From NCBI GenBank assembly GCA_030248195.1, contig JASAND010028619.1, forward strand, positions 1 to 64,000: a stretch of DNA of 64,000 nt. Reading direction: 5' to 3'. Shown here piece by piece: positions 25,190 through 37,679 of this stretch (positions within the stretch are counted from its first letter, which is position 1; every line of letters begins with the position of its first letter). The notes beneath the pieces are model-generated. The model was not told the origin of the DNA. It worked only from the letters and a program-made list of their open reading frames with translations, and ran no database searches. The translations under genes and the position numbers were made by a program. Source of the stretch: Trissonchulus latispiculum (Eukaryota > Nematoda > Enoplea > Enoplida > Ironidae).

Positions 25190-26353
25190 CGCTAAAAAGT
25201 AGCGATTCTTAAATGGCGTATGGGGTACTACCAGACCCTATACCCCTTTAGATCCGGCCTCCGCTGCAGATTACGTGAAAGAGGCGGAAAGTCAGGACAA
25301 TACGACCATAAAATAAGAGAAACCGGAAAAAAAACATCGCCGCCATAACCGGTCCGGGGCGCAACTTTTTAACTGTAAGTGATACGGGGCTGAAACTTCA
25401 CAGACATACTAAACTCGATGTGCTCTACAATTTGCGCATGAAATTGAGTCCTTTTTAACTGTAAGTGATACGGGGCTGAAACTTCACAGACATACTAAAC
25501 TCGATGTGCTCTACAATTTGCGCATGAAATCTGCGCAGTATCTGCGCAGGATTTTGCGCAGGCTCTGCGCAGCTTATTTTACGGTGTCTCCAGGGACTTT
25601 TGACACATATTATAGGGGTCGCTGCCGCGACCCCTATGATATCATAGGGGTCGCGGTAGCGACCCCTATAATATGAGTCAAAACGCCCCAATGACAGCCT
25701 TAAGAGGCGCTGCGCAGATTCCTGCGCAGATCCTGCGCAAATTTTGTGCGCAAAAGAAAGCCCGTGACGAGTTTAGTATAATTAAAAAATTTCATCCCCC
25801 CAACACTTACCGTTAAAAAGTTGCACCCGCCGGCAGTTATGTCGGCGATGTTTTTTTTCCGGTGTCTCCGTTTTACCCTCGTATGTCACCATTTTGTAGC
25901 CTCTTTCAAAGAATGTAAAGAGGTTCAGACACCTATTGCGGTATATCATCAATATATATAGGTTACTGACTTTCGATATATGTGGTCACCGCCACGCCAC
26001 AGTGCGCCGCAGCGCCACAGTGGCGCCACAAAGTCGGCTCAGAACGTCGAAATGGCCAAAAGTATGCCTGGGATTAGCTTCTTTCCAGCTCTTTGTGCAA
26101 ATACAAATCAGACAAGTTATATATGGTTGATAAGGACATATATCCGGATTATGACGTTTGAAGTCGGTTCTTTGATATGTTGCGCCACAGCGCCACAGTG
26201 GCCCGCCAAAGTTTGTACCCATGGCTGCAATAGTTTTAGTTGCTGTATATAGCATACAGCACTCTACTGCAGCGCAACTAAATTGGGCTTATTCTGCTGG
26301 GGGGGGCAGTGGGCGGGCACCCCGTAAACACCCTTCCCTCCCAAAAATCGCCT
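25190..26353. repeat. 1.1-kb direct duplication, copy 1
   Basis: Matches 27,455-28,534 almost base for base (offset about 2,175). This copy alone contains an extra internal 88-bp tandem duplication (25,365-25,430 repeated at 25,453-25,520). Confidence 0.9.
25310..25885. repeat. Fold-back element with perfect central palindrome
   Basis: Outer arms (ACCGGAAAAAAAACATCGCC; GCAACTTTTTAAC) are complementary at both sides. The middle, 25,607-25,674, is a near-perfect palindrome of TATAGGGGTCGC...GCGACCCC centred on GATATC, flanked by repeated TGCGCAG words. A second copy lies at 27,575-28,050 and half-copies at 32,540-32,770 and 35,995-36,210. Confidence 0.85.
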
Positions 26354-26627
26354 CCCCCAAAAAAGTGGGTGCCCCTTTTGGTAACAACTTTTGCCCTGAA
26401 AAAATCGCTCAGAAGGGCAAATTTTCAAAAGTTTTCCGGCATCGCCGGAGATTTTTAGTCGATGTTTGCCTATTTACGCACTAAAACCGCTTATTTTTGG
26501 CGATTGCTAAAGAAATAGCGCAATTTTTAGCATGTTTATAGAAAAATTTTGAAAAATTTTCGCCCCCCGCCAAAATGACTCGCCCCCCGAGGGCCTTCCC
26601 AAGAAAAAATCCATAGAATAAGCCCAG
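26284..26627. mobile_element. 344-bp element inserted in the 153-bp satellite
   Basis: The ends GGGCTTATTCT and AGAATAAGCCC are inverted. ACTAAAT occurs directly on both sides (26,277-26,283 and 26,628-26,634), and removing the insert restores the satellite unit. The interior is C-run-rich without a gene. Its left 250 bp are also present in the second copy of the 1.1-kb duplication, so the insertion predates that duplication. Confidence 0.75.
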
Positions 26628-27090
26628 ACTAAATGCAAACTTTACTGTCGGTGAAGGAAACTCATAAAATACAATGTGCAATGCTGTTCCGTACTTGCAT
26701 ACTAAATTTCCGACGATTGCAACTTACCTGTTGCTAGTTATAGGCCGTGCTGTACTTCAGCAGCACTCTACTGCAGCGCAACCAGATGCAAACTTTACTG
26801 TCGGTGAAGGAAACTCATACAGCACGATTTGCAATGCTTTGCCGCACTTGGTTGCAAAATTTCGGACGATTGTAACTTACCTGTAACTAGTTATAGGCCG
26901 TGCTGTACTTCAGCAGCACTCTACTGCAGCGCAACCAAATGCAAACTTTACTGTTGGTGAAGGAAACTCTTACGGCACGATTTGCAATGCTCTGTCGCAC
27001 TTGTGTGCAAAATTTCGGACGATTGCAACTTACCTGTAGTTAGTTATAGGCCGTGCTGTACTTCTGCAGCACTCCACTGCAGCGCAACCA
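26628..27090. repeat. 153-bp satellite array, second locus
   Basis: Three further units with GGCCGTGCTG near 26,743, 26,896 and 27,050, followed by the same 3' flank as the first array (27,085-27,340 matches 24,065-24,310). Confidence 0.9.
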
Positions 27091-27454
27091 CACAGTAGCA
27101 TCGTAATAAGTATACGAAACGTATCTATAATAGCTAGTCATGTCCTAAACTATCTGTATATCGAATTTCAAATACCAGTGACGAATGAATAACTTGTTAT
27201 CGAAGGTGCTGTGTTTGGGGCAGCACATACAGCACGGTGGAAGCTAGAGAGTGCACCAACTAACATAGCTACAGTTCCCCCTTACTACAGACATAATTTT
27301 CACCAAATTTCATATGTTTAGCCGTTTACAGTAAGTCTCTCAAGCGTCTTCCCTGAGTCCTGTAGCTTTGACAAAAAATTGGCCATTTTTGGCCATTTTA
27401 GCGCCAAGTCCACTTTTGGCCGGCCGTACAGATGGCTGGCCGGGCCGGGCGCGC

Positions 27455-28534
27455 AAAAAAAGTAGCGATTCTTAAATGGCGCATGGGGTACTACCAGACC
27501 CTATACCCCTTTAGATCCGGCCTCCGGTGCAGATTACGTGAAAGAGGCGGAAAGTCAGGACAATACGACCATTAAATAAGAGAAACCGGAAAAAAACATC
27601 GCCGCCATAACCGGTCCGGGGCGCAACTTTTTAACTGTAAGTGATACGGGGCTGAAACTTCACAGACATACTAAACTCGATGTGCTCTACAATTTGCGCA
27701 TGAAATCTGCGCAGTATCTGCGCAGGATTTTGCGCAGGCTCTGCGCAGCTTATTTTACGGTGTCTCCAGGGACTTTTGACACATATTATAGGGGTCGCTG
27801 CCGCGACCCCTATGATATCATAGGGGTCGCGGTAGCGACCCCTATAATATGAGTCAAAACGCCCCAATGACAGCCTTCAGAGGCGCTGCGCAGATTCCTG
27901 CGCAGATCCTGCGCAAATTTTGTGCGCAAAAGAAAGCCCGTGACGAGTTTAGTATAATTAAAAAATTTCATCCCCCCAACAATTACCGTTAAAAAGTTGC
28001 ACCCGCCGGCAGTTATGTCGGCGATGTTTTTTTCCGGTGTCTCCGTTTTACCCTCGTATGTCACCATTTTGTAGCCTCTTTCACAGAATGTAGCGAGGTT
28101 CAGACACCTATTGCGGTATATCATCAATATATATAGGTTACTGACTTTCGATATATGTGGTCACCGCCGCGCCACAGTGCGCCGCAGCGCCACAGTGGCG
28201 CCACAAAGTCGGCTCAGAACGTCGAAATGGCCAAAAGTATGCCTGGGATTAGCTTCTTTCCAGCTCTTTGTGCAAATACAAATCAGACAAGTTATATATG
28301 GTTGATAAGGACATATATCCGGATTATGACGTTTGAAGTCGGATCTTTGATATGTTGCGCCACAGCGCCACAGTGGCCCGCCAAAGTTGGTACCCATGGT
28401 TGGAATAGTTTTAGTTGCTGTATATAGCATACAGCACTCTACTGCAGCGCAACTAAATTGGGCTTATTCTACTGGGGGGGGGGCAGTGGGCGGGCACCCC
28501 GTAAACACCCTTCCCTCCCAAAAATCGCCTCCCG
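27455..28534. repeat. 1.1-kb direct duplication, copy 2
   Basis: Second copy of 25,190-26,353, ending inside the C-rich insert at CAAAAATCGCCTCCC. The sequence beyond (28,535-29,150) has no gene. Confidence 0.9.
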
Positions 28535-29350
28535 CACTCGTTAGGACATATAAACCCTTCCGTTTATCCTTATGCAACAAACCAAGTCTCTCTGGCGTCT
28601 TCCCTGAGTCCTGTAGCTTTGACAAAAAATTGGCCATTTTTGGCCATTTTAGCGCCAAGTCCACTTTTGGCCGGCCGTACAGATGGCTGGCCGGGCCGGG
28701 CAGCGAAAAAATATCAAAAAGGTTCACTTTCGGGGTATATACGTTCAGAAAAACCAAACTTCACCTGCTGAAAATGCCCATATCGTTCTAACACTCCAAC
28801 AGAAAATTGCATTTTTCCAAGCGTGACTTACACGGAAAAAAACGGACCAAACTTGTCCGCAAGCGAAAATTTTCAAACTTGTAAATTTTGACCAAAACTT
28901 TTTTGCGACTTGTAGTACTCGTCGTGTAGATTCCAACGATACCAAGAAGTTTGGTTTTTATGAGAGTAGTATTTGTGTTAACGCACCTTTTGGACAATTT
29001 TCCGGTGCCCGGCCCGAGGTGCCCTGACCGCTAAGATGGCCAAAAAAGGCCAATTTTGTGTCACGGCTACAGGGCACAAGGAACAAGCTAGAGAGACGCG
29101 GCTTTTTGCATAAGAAACTTCGGGATGGGTAGCGTGTCATAACGAGGACGATTTTCGATATATATCTGTCCGGGATCGTTCAGGCGGCCGGCCCAAAGGT
29201 GGTCCGGCCAAATATATAGCCATTTTCGCAAAATTTCTAAGTCCCAACTCTACAGGAAATAGTCAAAAATAGGCCTAAATATGCTGTTTTGGGCCATATA
29301 GCGGGACGCATATAAGGGTTATCGGGGTCGCTGAAAACAATGAGCATAGT

Positions 29351-29958
29351 CTGGCTTTTTCCTACAGGGGGGGGTGGGGCCCCCCCAGAAATCCGTCCCC
29401 CCCAGACTTGCGTCGTCCCCCACCAGAATCGCCCGCCTTCCCCCCTCCAGAACCCCCCCCCCCACCCTGAAGTGCCCGGAAATATAGGGTTTATAGGCAG
29501 GCCCGCACCCAGGATTTTGAAAAGGGGGGGGGTCCAAGGTAAAACTCAACGGGGGGTCTGGGGGGCAGAGCCCCCCAGAAGCTGAAGAATTTTTGCATTT
29601 TTGCCCAACAACAGTACATTGGACCTTTATTTCTTTTTAAAAATAGCTTGTTTTGCCATAGAAATAGCAAAAATTTTCCATTTTGTCCTCCCAAAAGGGG
29701 GGGGGGGCCAAACCCCTTGAACCCCCCCTGGGTGCGGCCTTGTTTATAGGGTAAATTTTGAAAAATTTTTCCTGATTTTTACCCATTTTTAAGCATTTTT
29801 TAGCTATTTTAAGCTTAAATTTAAGTTAAAAATAGTCAATTTTTTAGCTCAGCAGCAAAAACTAGCTATTTTTAGACATTTTCTAAAAAATTTTCTTCCC
29901 CTCCCCCCAGACCTGGGGGGACCCCCCCCCCAGAAATTTTTGCCTATGAAAAAGCCAG
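29351..29958. mobile_element. 608-bp C/G-run-rich element with 5-bp duplication
   Basis: The ends CTGGCTTTTTC and GAAAAAGCCAG are inverted. ATAGT flanks both sides (29,346-29,350 and 29,959-29,963), and the uninterrupted site is visible in the inverse copy at about 24,375. A separate 245-bp element is nested inside. No coding. Confidence 0.7.
29498..29742. mobile_element. hAT-type MITE with 8-bp target duplication
   Basis: The inverted ends CAGGCCCGCACCCAGG and CCTGGGTGCGGCCTTG are flanked by exact 8-bp repeats TTTATAGG (29,490-29,497 and 29,743-29,750). 8-bp duplications and CAGG-type ends are hallmarks of hAT transposons. It carries the third GC hairpin motif (29,551-29,580) and is nested in the 608-bp element. 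Confidence 0.85.
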
Positions 29959-30514
29959 ATAGTCGCCTGAAATTGTCTTGAAATTCTCCAGACACGTGCA
30001 GTATAGCATTGGAAATGAAGCCGTATAAGTCTACTTTTTTTGGCAGTGACGTTTGCGTCTAGTTGGGCTGCAGTAGAGTGCTGCTCAAGTACAGCACGGC
30101 CTATGCCGGTGGCGGAGCCACAGGACATGGCAGGGAATCCAATATATAGATGGGGGTGATTTCGGGGGGGAGGGAGGGCATTTGCGTCAACTTCGGGACC
30201 CCCCCGTAAAATATACTTGATTGATAATGTTGGCTGGCACTCTGGGGTTTGTCCAGGCAAAAATAAGTGGGGGGACGCCCCCCCCCCACTGGTGGGGGGA
30301 TGCAACCATAGCACGCTGTCTGTAGACTTACTGTAAATGGCTAAACATATGAAACTTGTGGATAATTGTGTCTGTAGTAAGGGGGAACTATAGCTATGTT
30401 AGTTGGTGCACTCTCTAGCTTAGGGGGGCTAGTTGGTGCACTATTGGGGGGGGGGGGGAATGGGCTAAAAATGCCGTATAAACGCCTGTTTGTCTGTTTT
30501 CTACACATACTGCT

Positions 30515-31600
30515 ACAAGAACCAAAAATGCTCCTTCGTCGCATGTAGAATACATATGAGTACTCTCAGGCAGGTTGTACAAACACGGAAACTAGCCTGT
30601 AAAATGCATATGAGTGGCGTTGGGGTTGTAAATTAAGGAAAAAAAATTGCAACGGCTTAACATATGAGCCTGTCCTACAACGAGGCTCATATTGGCGTAT
30701 GTTATAACTCATAATATATATAATTTGTCGATATTTGACCTCCATATCAATAGCACGTAAAGCTTTCTTTACAAAATTGTCCTTTACACATCTTGTTGCT
30801 AAGACATTATACTGTGCAAACGCATTATACGGCATGTCACTCTGCGCTCTGACTGAAAGCCAAGAGGGGAAAGCATTACGTATGTGAGACTAGTGTGTCA
30901 TAGTGTTCCGATAATACAGTTGGTGTACTATAGTGCATACGGAAATAGTAGGTACCATGGTGTTTCGGGAAACATCCGCTTGCATGTATATACAGTTAAA
31001 CTTGAGGTGTCGCAGTTCACTTCGTTCTGTCCATTTCTTTCAAGCCACAATGTCAACATGTTATGTCAATTCATTCGTTTTTTCTTTCATAAAGAAATAA
31101 TGAAAAACGCCTGCCTGCAGTCACTAAGGCCATAGCCTTAGTCCGAACAGGAGAGAGCCAATGGGCGCTGTGAGCGCTCTTACCCAGAGAGAACTAATGG
31201 GTAAGAGCGCTCACAGCGCCCATTGGCTCTCTCCTGTTCGGACTAAGGCTACGGCCTTAGTGACTGCAGGCAGGCGTTTTTCATTATTTCTTTATGATTA
31301 ATGCCTTGTATCCTTCGTGGATCCGCCTGCTGGCCAGCGTTTACTTTATTTTTCTTGACGTATATTCGTTTTTTCTTTAATATGATGACCTGATGATCTT
31401 TAAGAAGGCTGCACTGTGACGCCAATATGAGCCTCGTTATAAGACAGGCTCATATGTTAAGCCGTTGCAACTTGTTTTCCTTAATTTACAACCTCAACGC
31501 CACTCATATGCATTTTACAGGCTACTTTCCGTGTTTGTACAACCTGCCTGAGAGTACTCATGTATTTTACATGCGACGAAGGAGCATTTTTGGTTCTTGT
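30515..31600. mobile_element. Inverted-repeat element with about 175-bp ends and inner palindrome
   Basis: The left end 30,515-30,695 (ACAAGAACCAAAAATGCTCC onward) is the complement of 31,430-31,600. Inside, 31,088-31,296 forms a near-perfect palindrome with about 100-bp arms (ACGCCTGCCTGCAGTCACTA...). No transposase frame was seen. Its right part recurs at 34,087-35,083 as part of the tandem duplication. Confidence 0.8.
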
Positions 31601-34085
31601 TTTCCATTCTTTTACATATGTATGCGCAAAAAATAACCAACATAATATAATTCCGAACACCATGCGAAAGCAGATACTATTTTGACCACTTTTGGAAAAT
31701 TTCATATTTCACCAAAAATCGCTTATATACGTCCCCACCCCACCCCACCACAGCACTCTACAGCCACTTGGAGCATGCAATTCTATGACAAAAGTTGCTC
31801 AGCTCACTTCGGGCTTTCATTTGGTACCAAATTTGACCACTTTTGAAAAATTTCATTTTGGACCACCTGACCCCTCTGACGGTCAAGTGGAGCCAGCCCA
31901 GCAAAATGGGTGCGTTGTACAGCAAAACGGACGCCGGAAATGAGCTGGGCGCACCAGAAAACCCCTATAGAGAAAGTTTTGAGAGGCCAAGTAGAGCCTA
32001 GTATGGGTCTCCAGGTAGCGGTTGCCAACATGACCCTCCAGACGGCAAAGTGGAACCAGCCCAGCAACTTGGGTCAGTAGGGCAGCAAACTTGATAGCGG
32101 GAATCGATTCTCCGTCCGCAAAAACCTTTGTATGCAAGATTTGAGGCTTCCAGGTCGCAGAATAAGCGAAAAAACTAAGTTAAAAGTTGGACCCAAAATT
32201 CACCAACTTTGGCAGGCCAGTACCCAAAAATTACGCTCAGGACCGGAAAATCATATAGCAATTGAACGACCCTGATATGTGTCCTATTCAGCCATATAGG
32301 CAGTATTGCCCCATATATAGCCAGTCTGACTTATTACGGCGCCTTTGAAGCATACTTTTTGGCCATTTTAGCGTTTTGGCCGACTTAGGCCCCCCGCCAA
32401 AAATTTTTTCCGGCTCTGGGAGGCATAAAAAGTAGCCTATCGACTTATTTTTGTTGCGTACTACAAGAATATATATGGTTTTCATAGGCAAAAATTTTTC
32501 TATCTGTTGTTATTAAAGCTACAAAACCCCCCTATCAGAACGGAGAACCGGAAAAAAACATCACTCTCGTAAGCTATTTTTGGCATAACTTTTTAACGGA
32601 AAGTGGTACGGGGATGAAACTTCAGCAACATACTAAACTCGACACGTACAATTTTTTGCGCACATAATCTGCGCAGGAATCTGCGCAGCTTCTGCGCAGC
32701 CTTGTTTTACACGGTCATTCGACCATTTTCACTCATATTATAGGGGTCGCTACCGCGACACCTATGATAACTAAGCTTAAAAGTGCTCAAAAATTAAGTT
32801 TTGGCACCAAAATAGACGATTTTTGACCTAAATTTCCGGCACAGCCGGAAAAATTTAGAAAAATTAAAAAATTAAAAAATTTGGCATTTTCTGTGCACCT
32901 TGGGTGAGTGGGTGGGAAGCCCAAAAAAGTGGGTGAGCTCCCCACCCCACCCCAGGGGCGTATCCAGGATTTTTAAAAGGAGGGGGTCCAACCCGAAAAG
33001 GGGATGGTCCGGACCTAATTTTTTGACAAAAAAGGCCAAATTTGGGGCAAAATAGCCGGAAATTTAAAAAATCTTCCGAAAAGGGGTGGGTCCGGACCCC
33101 CTGGACCACCTGGGGGGATATCCCCCAACTCCCCCCCCCCCAAGGAAACTATGCGGGATACCACCCCCATACCTGAACGGGAGGCCAAATTTCAATGACC
33201 CTTGTGGAAGCAAATTTGGGTATATACCCTTTGGGGGTGAATTCCCCCCCCCTTGTCCAACTGTGGATACCCCCCCAAAGGAAACTATGGCAACAGCTGT
33301 TTGCCCTCTCTCCCCCCAAAATACACCTTATGGCATTCGCTACACCAGATTAAAATCGATTAAATTGGCAAAAATTTGTGATTTTTTTTGGAAAATGAAG
33401 GTGAAAGCTAATTTTTGATAAAAATCGTAAAAATATGGGAAATTTTTTGGATAATGAAGGCGAAATTATATAGCTAAAATTTTGCAAAAATTTTGGATTC
33501 CACAAAAAATGGTCGCCGGATTTTTGGGTTCCCCCCAACAAAAATCCTGGGGCCGCTACTGGCGTCGTTCGCTACACCAGATTAAAATCGATTAATTTGG
33601 CAAAATTTTTTGGATAATGAAGGCGAAATTAGCTAAAATTTTGCAAAAATTTTGTATTCCACTAAAAATGGTCGCCGGATTTTTGGGCACCCCTCAACAA
33701 AAATCCTGGCGCCGCTACTGGCATAGATGTGTTAGGGGGGGGGGGTGGGGGGACCCTCCCCTCCCCACCAAAATGACAAATTTTGGGTTGGGGACCCTTC
33801 CCCCAAATGGAGGGGTCGCCGCCACGCCAACCCCCCCTTAAAAAATTTTTCCTACCCCTCCCCCCAAATCAATTTTTTCAGACCCCTCCCCCCTGAAAAT
33901 TTTCAAACCCCTACCTAAATTTTTGAAAAAATTTTTTGCAATTTCTAAAAATTTTTGAAAAAATTCGAAAAAATGGCTATAAATCATATATAAAGAGATA
34001 AAGATGGTTATTTATAGCAATTAAAGGTAATATACGCAATTATAAACCACAATCTGGGCTAATTTAGGCATATTTTAGAACAAAT
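30603..34085. repeat. 3.48-kb tandem duplication, unit 1
   Basis: Begins inside the left end of the preceding element (ATGCATATGAGTGGCG) and ends GGCATATTTTAGAACAAAT. It contains a copy of the 24.66-kb repeat, a half fold-back, poly-C/G blocks, and a 225-bp partial internal duplication (33,339-33,560 and 33,566-33,720). The long open frames are repeat-derived and interrupted; no gene is called. Confidence 0.9.
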
Positions 34086-37000
34086 AATGCATATGAGTGG
34101 CGTTGGGGTTGTAAATTAAGGAAAAAAAATTGCAACGGCTTAACATATGAGCCTGTCCTACAACGAGGCTCATATTGGCGTATGTTATAACTCATAATAT
34201 ATATAATTTGTCGATATTTGACCTCCATATCAATAGCACGTAAAGCTTTCTTTACAAAATTGTCCTTTACACATCTTGTTGCTAAGACATTATACTGTGC
34301 AAACGCATTATACGGCATGTCACTCTGCGCTCTGACTGAAAGCCAAGAGGGGAAAGCATTACGTATGTGAGACTAGTGTATCATAGTGTTCCGATAATAC
34401 AGTTGGTGTACTATAGTGCATACGGAAATAGTAGGTACCATGGTGTTTCGGGAAACATCCGCTTGCATGTATATACAGTTAAATTGAGGTGTCGCAGTTC
34501 ACTCGTTCTGTCCATTTCTTTCAAGCCACAATGTCAACATGTTATGTCAATTCATTCGTTTTTTCTTTCATAAAGAAATAATGAAAAACGCCTGCCTGCA
34601 GTCACTAAGGCCATAGCCTTAGTCCGAACAGGAGAGAGCCAATGGGCGCTGTGAGCGCTCTTACCCAGAGAGACTAATGGGTAAGAGCGCTCACAGCGCC
34701 CATTGCTCTCTCCTGTTCGGACTAAGGCTACGGCCTTAGTGACTGCAGGCAGGCGTTTTTCATTATTTCTTTATGATTAATGCCTTGTATCCTTCGTGGA
34801 TCCGCCTGCTGGCCAGCGTTTACTTTATTTTTCTTGTCGTATATTCGTTTTTTCTTTAATATGATGACCTGATGATCTTTAAGAAGGCTGCACTGTGACG
34901 CCAATATGAGCCTCGTTATAAGACAGGCTCATATGTTAAGCCGTTGCAACTTGTTTTCCTTAATTTACAACCTCAACGCCACTCATATGCATTTTACAGG
35001 CTACTTTCCGTGTTTGTACAACCTGCCTGAGAGTACTCATGTATTTTAATGCGACGAAGGAGCATTTTTGGTTCTTGTTTTCCATTCTTTTACATATGGA
35101 TGCGCAAAAAATAACCAACATAATATAATTCCGAACACATGCGAAAGCAATACTATTTGACCACTTTTGGAAAATTTCATATTTCACCAAAAATCGCTTA
35201 TATACGTCTCCACCCCACCCCACCACAGCACTCTACAGCCACTTGGAGATGCAATTCTATGACAAAAGTTGCTCAGCTCACTTCGGGCTTTCATTTGGTA
35301 CCAAATTGACCACTTTTGAAAAATTTCATTTTGGACCACCTGACCCCTCTGACGGTCAAGTGGAGCCAGCCCAGCAAAATGGGTGCGTTGTACAGCAAAA
35401 CGGACGCCGGAAATGAGCTGGGCGCACCAGAAAACCCCTATAGAGAAAGTTTTGAGAGGCCAAGTAGAGCCTAGTATGGGCCTCCAGGTAGCGGTTGCCA
35501 ACATGACCCTCCAGACGGCAAAGTGGAACCAGCCCAGAACTGGGTCAGTAGGGCAGAAACTTGATAGCGGGAATGATTTCGTCGCAAAAACCTTTGTATG
35601 CAAGATTTGAGGCTTAGGTGAGAATAAGGAAAAAATAAGTTAAAAGGACCCAAAATTCACCAACTTGGCAGGCAGTACCCAAAAATACGTCAGGACCGGA
35701 AAATCATATAGAATTGAACGACCCTGATATGTGTCCTATTCAGCCATATAGGAGTATTGCCCCATATATAGCCAGTCTGACTTATTACGGCGCCTTTGAA
35801 GCATACTTTTTGGCCATTTTAGCGTTTTGGCCGACTTAGGCCCCCCGCCAAAAATTTTTCCGGCTTGGGAGGCATAAAAAGTAGCCTATCGACTTATTTT
35901 TGTTGCGTACTACAAGAATATATATGGTTTTCATAGGCAAAAATTTTTCTATCTGTTGTTATTAAAGCTACAAAACCCCCTATCAGAACGGAGAACCGGA
36001 AAAAAACATCACTCTCGTAAGCTATTTTTGGCATAACTTTTTAACGGAAAGTGGTACGGGGATGAAACTTCAGAACATACTAAACTCGACACGTACAATT
36101 TTTTGCGCACATAATCTCCAGGAATCCCAGCTTCTGCGCAGCCTTGTTTTACACGGTCATTCGACCATTTTCACTCATATTATAGGGGTCGCTACCGCGA
36201 CACCTTATACTAAGCTTAAAAGTGTCATTAAGTTTTGGCACCAAAATAGACGATTTTTGACCTAAATTTCCGGCACAGCCGAGAAAATTTAGAAAAATTA
36301 AAACATTAAAAAATTTGGCATTTTCTGTGCACCTTGGGTGAGTGGGTGGGAAGCCCAAAAAAGTGGGTGAGCTCCCCACCCACCCCAGGGGCGTATCCAG
36401 GATTTTTAAAAGGAGGGGGTCCAACCCGAAAAGGTGATGGTCCGGACCTAATTTTTTGACAAAAAAGGCCAAATTTGGGGCAAAATAGCCGGAAATTTAA
36501 AAAATCTTCCGAAAAGGGGTGGGTCCGGACCCCCTGGACCACCTGGGGGGATATGCCCCAACTCCCCCCCCCAAGGAAACTATGCGGGATACCACCCCCA
36601 TACCTGAACGGGAGGCCAAATTTCAATGACCCTTGTGGAACAAATTTGGGTATATACCCGGTGGGGGGGAATTCCCCCCCCCTTGTCCACCTGTGGATAC
36701 CCCCCCAAAGGAAACTATGGCAACAGCTGTTTGCCCTCTCTCCCCAAAATCACCTTATGGCATTCGCTACACCAGATTAAAATCGATTAAATTGGCAAAA
36801 ATTTGTGATTTTTTTTGGAAAATGAAGGTGAAAGCTAATTTTTGATAAAAATCGTAAAAATATGGGAAATTTTTTGGATAATGAAGGCGAAATTATATAG
36901 CTAAAATTTTGCAAAAATTTTGGATTCCACAAAAAATGGTCGCCGGATTTTTGGGTTCCCCCCAACAAAAATCCTGGGGCCGCTACTGGCGTCGTTCGCT

Positions 37001-37559
37001 ACACCAGATTAAAATCGATTAATTTGGCAAAATTTTTTGGATAATGAAGGCGAAATTAGCTAAAATTTTGCAAAAATTTTGTATTCCACTAAAAATGGTC
37101 GCCGGATTTTTGGGCACCCCTCAACAAAAATCCTGGCGCCGCTACTGGCATAGATGTGTTAGGGGGGGGGGGGGGGGCGGGGACCCTCCCCCCCCCACCA
37201 AAATGACAAATTTTGGTGCCCCCCCATAGGCATGCATAGGTGTGGGTTAGAGGGGTGGGTTGGGGACCCTTCCCCCAAATGGAGGGGTCGCCGCAAAGCC
37301 AACCCCCCATTAAAAAATTTTTCCTACCCCTCCCCCCAAATCAATTTTTTCAGACCCCTCCCCCCTGAAATTTTTCAAACCCCTACCTAAATTTTTTAAA
37401 AAATTTTTTGCAATTTCTAAAAATTTTTGAAAAAAATTCGAAAAAAAATGGCTATAAATCACATATAAAGAGATAAAGATGGTTATTTATAGCAATTAAA
37501 GGTAATATACGCAATTATAAACCACAATCTGGGCTAATTTAGGCATATTTTAGAACAAA
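34086..37559. repeat. 3.48-kb tandem duplication, unit 2
   Basis: Direct head-to-tail copy of unit 1, same end word. Differences seen are mostly short deletions in this copy, densest at 35,500-36,250. Confidence 0.9.
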
Positions 37560-37679
37560 TTTGTCAATTAACAAGCCATATTTTCGCATACGAAAACTAT
37601 CGACAGAAGCTTTTGAGTACGTTTTATGGACTGTGCATCGAAAAAGGAGCATTTTTAGCCAAAAAAAACTTGGGTACAG

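Larger units (their letters stand above)
24200..30430. repeat. Large nested inverted-repeat composite
   Basis: Left sequence 24,200-24,560 (including GTGCACCAACTAACATAGCT and CGATAACCCTTATATGCG) reappears inverted at 29,160-29,350 and 29,964-30,430. The right copy is interrupted by the element at 29,351-29,958. The interior holds a satellite array, a 1.1-kb direct duplication, and a segment at 24,660-24,935 that is also present at 31,850-32,135 and 35,340-35,610. No gene was recognised in the composite. Confidence 0.7.

Noticed and set aside
25190..28534. LTR retrotransposon with 1.1-kb direct repeats
   Set aside because: The direct copies contain fold-backs and end inside an unrelated insertion; there is no reverse transcriptase or gag-like frame between them.
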